Shown here one piece after another: positions 62,601-64,000 of a stretch of 64,000 nucleotides of DNA. The notes beneath the pieces are model-generated. The model saw nothing but the letters and a program-made list of their open reading frames with translations. It was not told the origin of the DNA and made no database searches. The first letter of the stretch is position 1; the number at the start of each line of letters is the position of its first letter. The position numbers and the translations under genes are program-made. The DNA is taken from NCBI GenBank assembly GCA_016758965.1, contig JAEPRB010000115.1, forward strand, positions 1 to 64,000, read 5' to 3'. The DNA comes from Circinella minor (lineage: Eukaryota > Mucoromycota > Mucoromycetes > Mucorales > Lichtheimiaceae).

Positions 62601-64000
62601 AAAAAAAGGGTTACTTTCTCTAAATATAATAGTGTCACCGGATACAAAAGGATTTTTTTCGGAAGGCATGTCCGAGAGAAAAAGTATGTCAACGTTTTAT
62701 TGCTAAGTGTAAAAAAAAAAAAAAAGCATAAATAAAATATTCATATTGAATATATTTTAGTCTTTATTTTTAGTGTGAGAGTTTATTGTATATTTAGGAT
62801 GAATTTCTCTCTTCTTCTGGTTTAGTCTAAAATCTATTCATTTTTTATGCCGACTAAGAAAAAAAATGTATAGTTTGTTTTATGTAGAAACAAAAGATTG
62901 AAGAAAGGAATTATGTGTTAAAGTAATTTGACAGCTCTTTTCAGAAAAGAATAATTATGGTGGTAGTAAGTATCTATTGCTATTAAAAGTAAAAGTATCA
63001 CAAACATAATAATACATGTAAGTTTCGTTGTAATATAACTTGTACTTACACACTTTTATGTTGTAGTAGGGTATATAATAACATAAAGTATTAATACAAA
63101 AGCAATTGTATTTTCACAAAAAAGTACATTGTTTGGAACACAAGAGGTTGTTACTGAAAAGAAATTTATCAAAGTAATTATTTTATATGCTTTCTTCGAC
63201 TAAACGGAAAATGCATTTATTTTTATAATTTTGACATGCAGCTAGATAATAATACAGAGAATTCTATGGGCGTTTTTTATTTTTATTTTTAATCGATACG
63301 TAAAAGTGAATACGTAGAACAAAAATAAATTGATGATCAAGAAGATATTATTATTAGAAGATTTAGTTTATTCATGACCTCCTATTTTCTTTTTTTGTCA
63401 TTGATGCTTTTACCCGGATTTTTTTGTTCGTTATTTTTGTTCATGGCGTAATAAATAAAGATTCATGCATAATGATGTTGTGGCACGACAATTGTACTAC
63501 TGATGTCATTCCTTGCATGCTTTTTCTTTGTACACAGGAAACAGTGCATACACATGAAAACAATTGATTGACATTCCACTCTACAATATATGTTAGATAG
63601 TCATACTTAGAATTATTCGACTACGCATGTATAATGTCGTTAAGCCATACGTTTTAAACAATCAAAATAATAATAATAAAATCAATAGATATTTCTTTAC
63701 TATCATTTGTTGTAATACACATTATTGAAAGTAAGCCTAAGATTATAAAAATGACTCTATTAAACCATACATATACACTGTAAATATTATATACAATATC
63801 TTATTCCTTTGTTTTGATTGTATATATCAAAATATTATGTCTAAAACAATACAATGTTTACATTTAGTTATGTATCGTTACTGTGGAACCTCACACTTTT
63901 TTTTTTGCATGACTTTGAATAAAAAGTTCACATGGCCTACTATCATTTTTTACACCCCTTATTTGTTACAAAGAAATAGGATTTTTATTTGTTACACAGA
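59666..64000. other. Gene-poor right flank
   Basis: 4.3 kb of AT-rich sequence with many A/T homopolymers. Open frames are short, lack codon bias and show no signal peptide, domain or splice structure. No gene, RNA gene or repeat family is supported here. Confidence 0.5.

Noticed and set aside
62496..62735. 79-aa forward frame with a hydrophobic start
   Set aside because: AT-rich, ends in a lysine run, no signal cleavage site, splice sites or promoter; not convincing.

Overview
This is nuclear DNA of a filamentous fungus, most probably an early-diverging, Mucorales-type species (Mucoromycota). The window is AT-rich and full of A/T homopolymers. Genes are cut by many short GT-AG introns (about 50-110 nt), and the gene set is fungal: trp2, a Pho85-type cyclin, a TauD/JLP1-type dioxygenase and a Kre9-like GPI protein. 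It also holds a nine-exon gene of a type I associate from memory with Mucorales-expanded families. The species assignment is inference; no rRNA or mitochondrial marker is present.

Layout. 1-0.75 kb: one copy of a dispersed repeat whose second copy lies at 46.4-47.2 kb. 2.3-3.1 kb: unrecognised 231-aa gene (+). 4.1-6.0 kb: seven-exon zinc-finger gene (+). 6.4-6.7 kb: small membrane protein (-). 7.6-10.1 kb: membrane-anchored class 3 lipase (+). 11.0-12.5 kb: homeodomain gene (-). 13.8-17.5 kb: HID1/Ftp105 gene (+). 18.2-20.4 kb: expanded-family gene (-), with a decayed coding remnant just upstream. 23.7-25.5 kb: trp2 (-). 26.4-29.2 kb: a complete but inactivated PIF/Harbinger DNA transposon with recognisable inverted ends and both genes broken. 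29.7-30.0 kb: a 147-bp tandem duplication in a large gene-poor stretch. 34.4-35.2 kb: PCL cyclin (+). 35.7-36.0 kb: 80-aa gene (-). 36.1-40.1 kb: 1312-aa OB-fold/zinc-ribbon protein, CTC1-like (-). 40.6-42.2 kb: taurine/sulfonate dioxygenase (-) with a 13-nt microexon. 42.2-45.3 kb: empty. 48.1-49.3 kb: proteasome alpha-6/alpha-1 subunit (-). 50.0-52.7 kb: Xaa-Pro aminopeptidase (-). 55.1-57.7 kb: Sec2/Rabin-type Rab GEF (-). 58.8-59.7 kb: secreted, Ser/Ala-rich Kre9-like GPI protein (+). 59.7-64 kb: no gene seen.

The genes do not form a pathway cluster. Two of them (HID1 and the Sec2-like GEF) act in Golgi/exocytic traffic and two (proteasome alpha subunit and aminopeptidase P) in protein turnover, but their adjacency looks incidental. 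Most gene models below were joined exon by exon with reading phase checked; residual doubts are stated. I found no CRISPR array, no tRNA and no clear novel multi-gene system. The most unusual items are the Harbinger fossil with mappable lesions, the repeat pair whose exon-like block is unchanged while its intron-like block has diverged, and a CTC1-like gene in a fungus.
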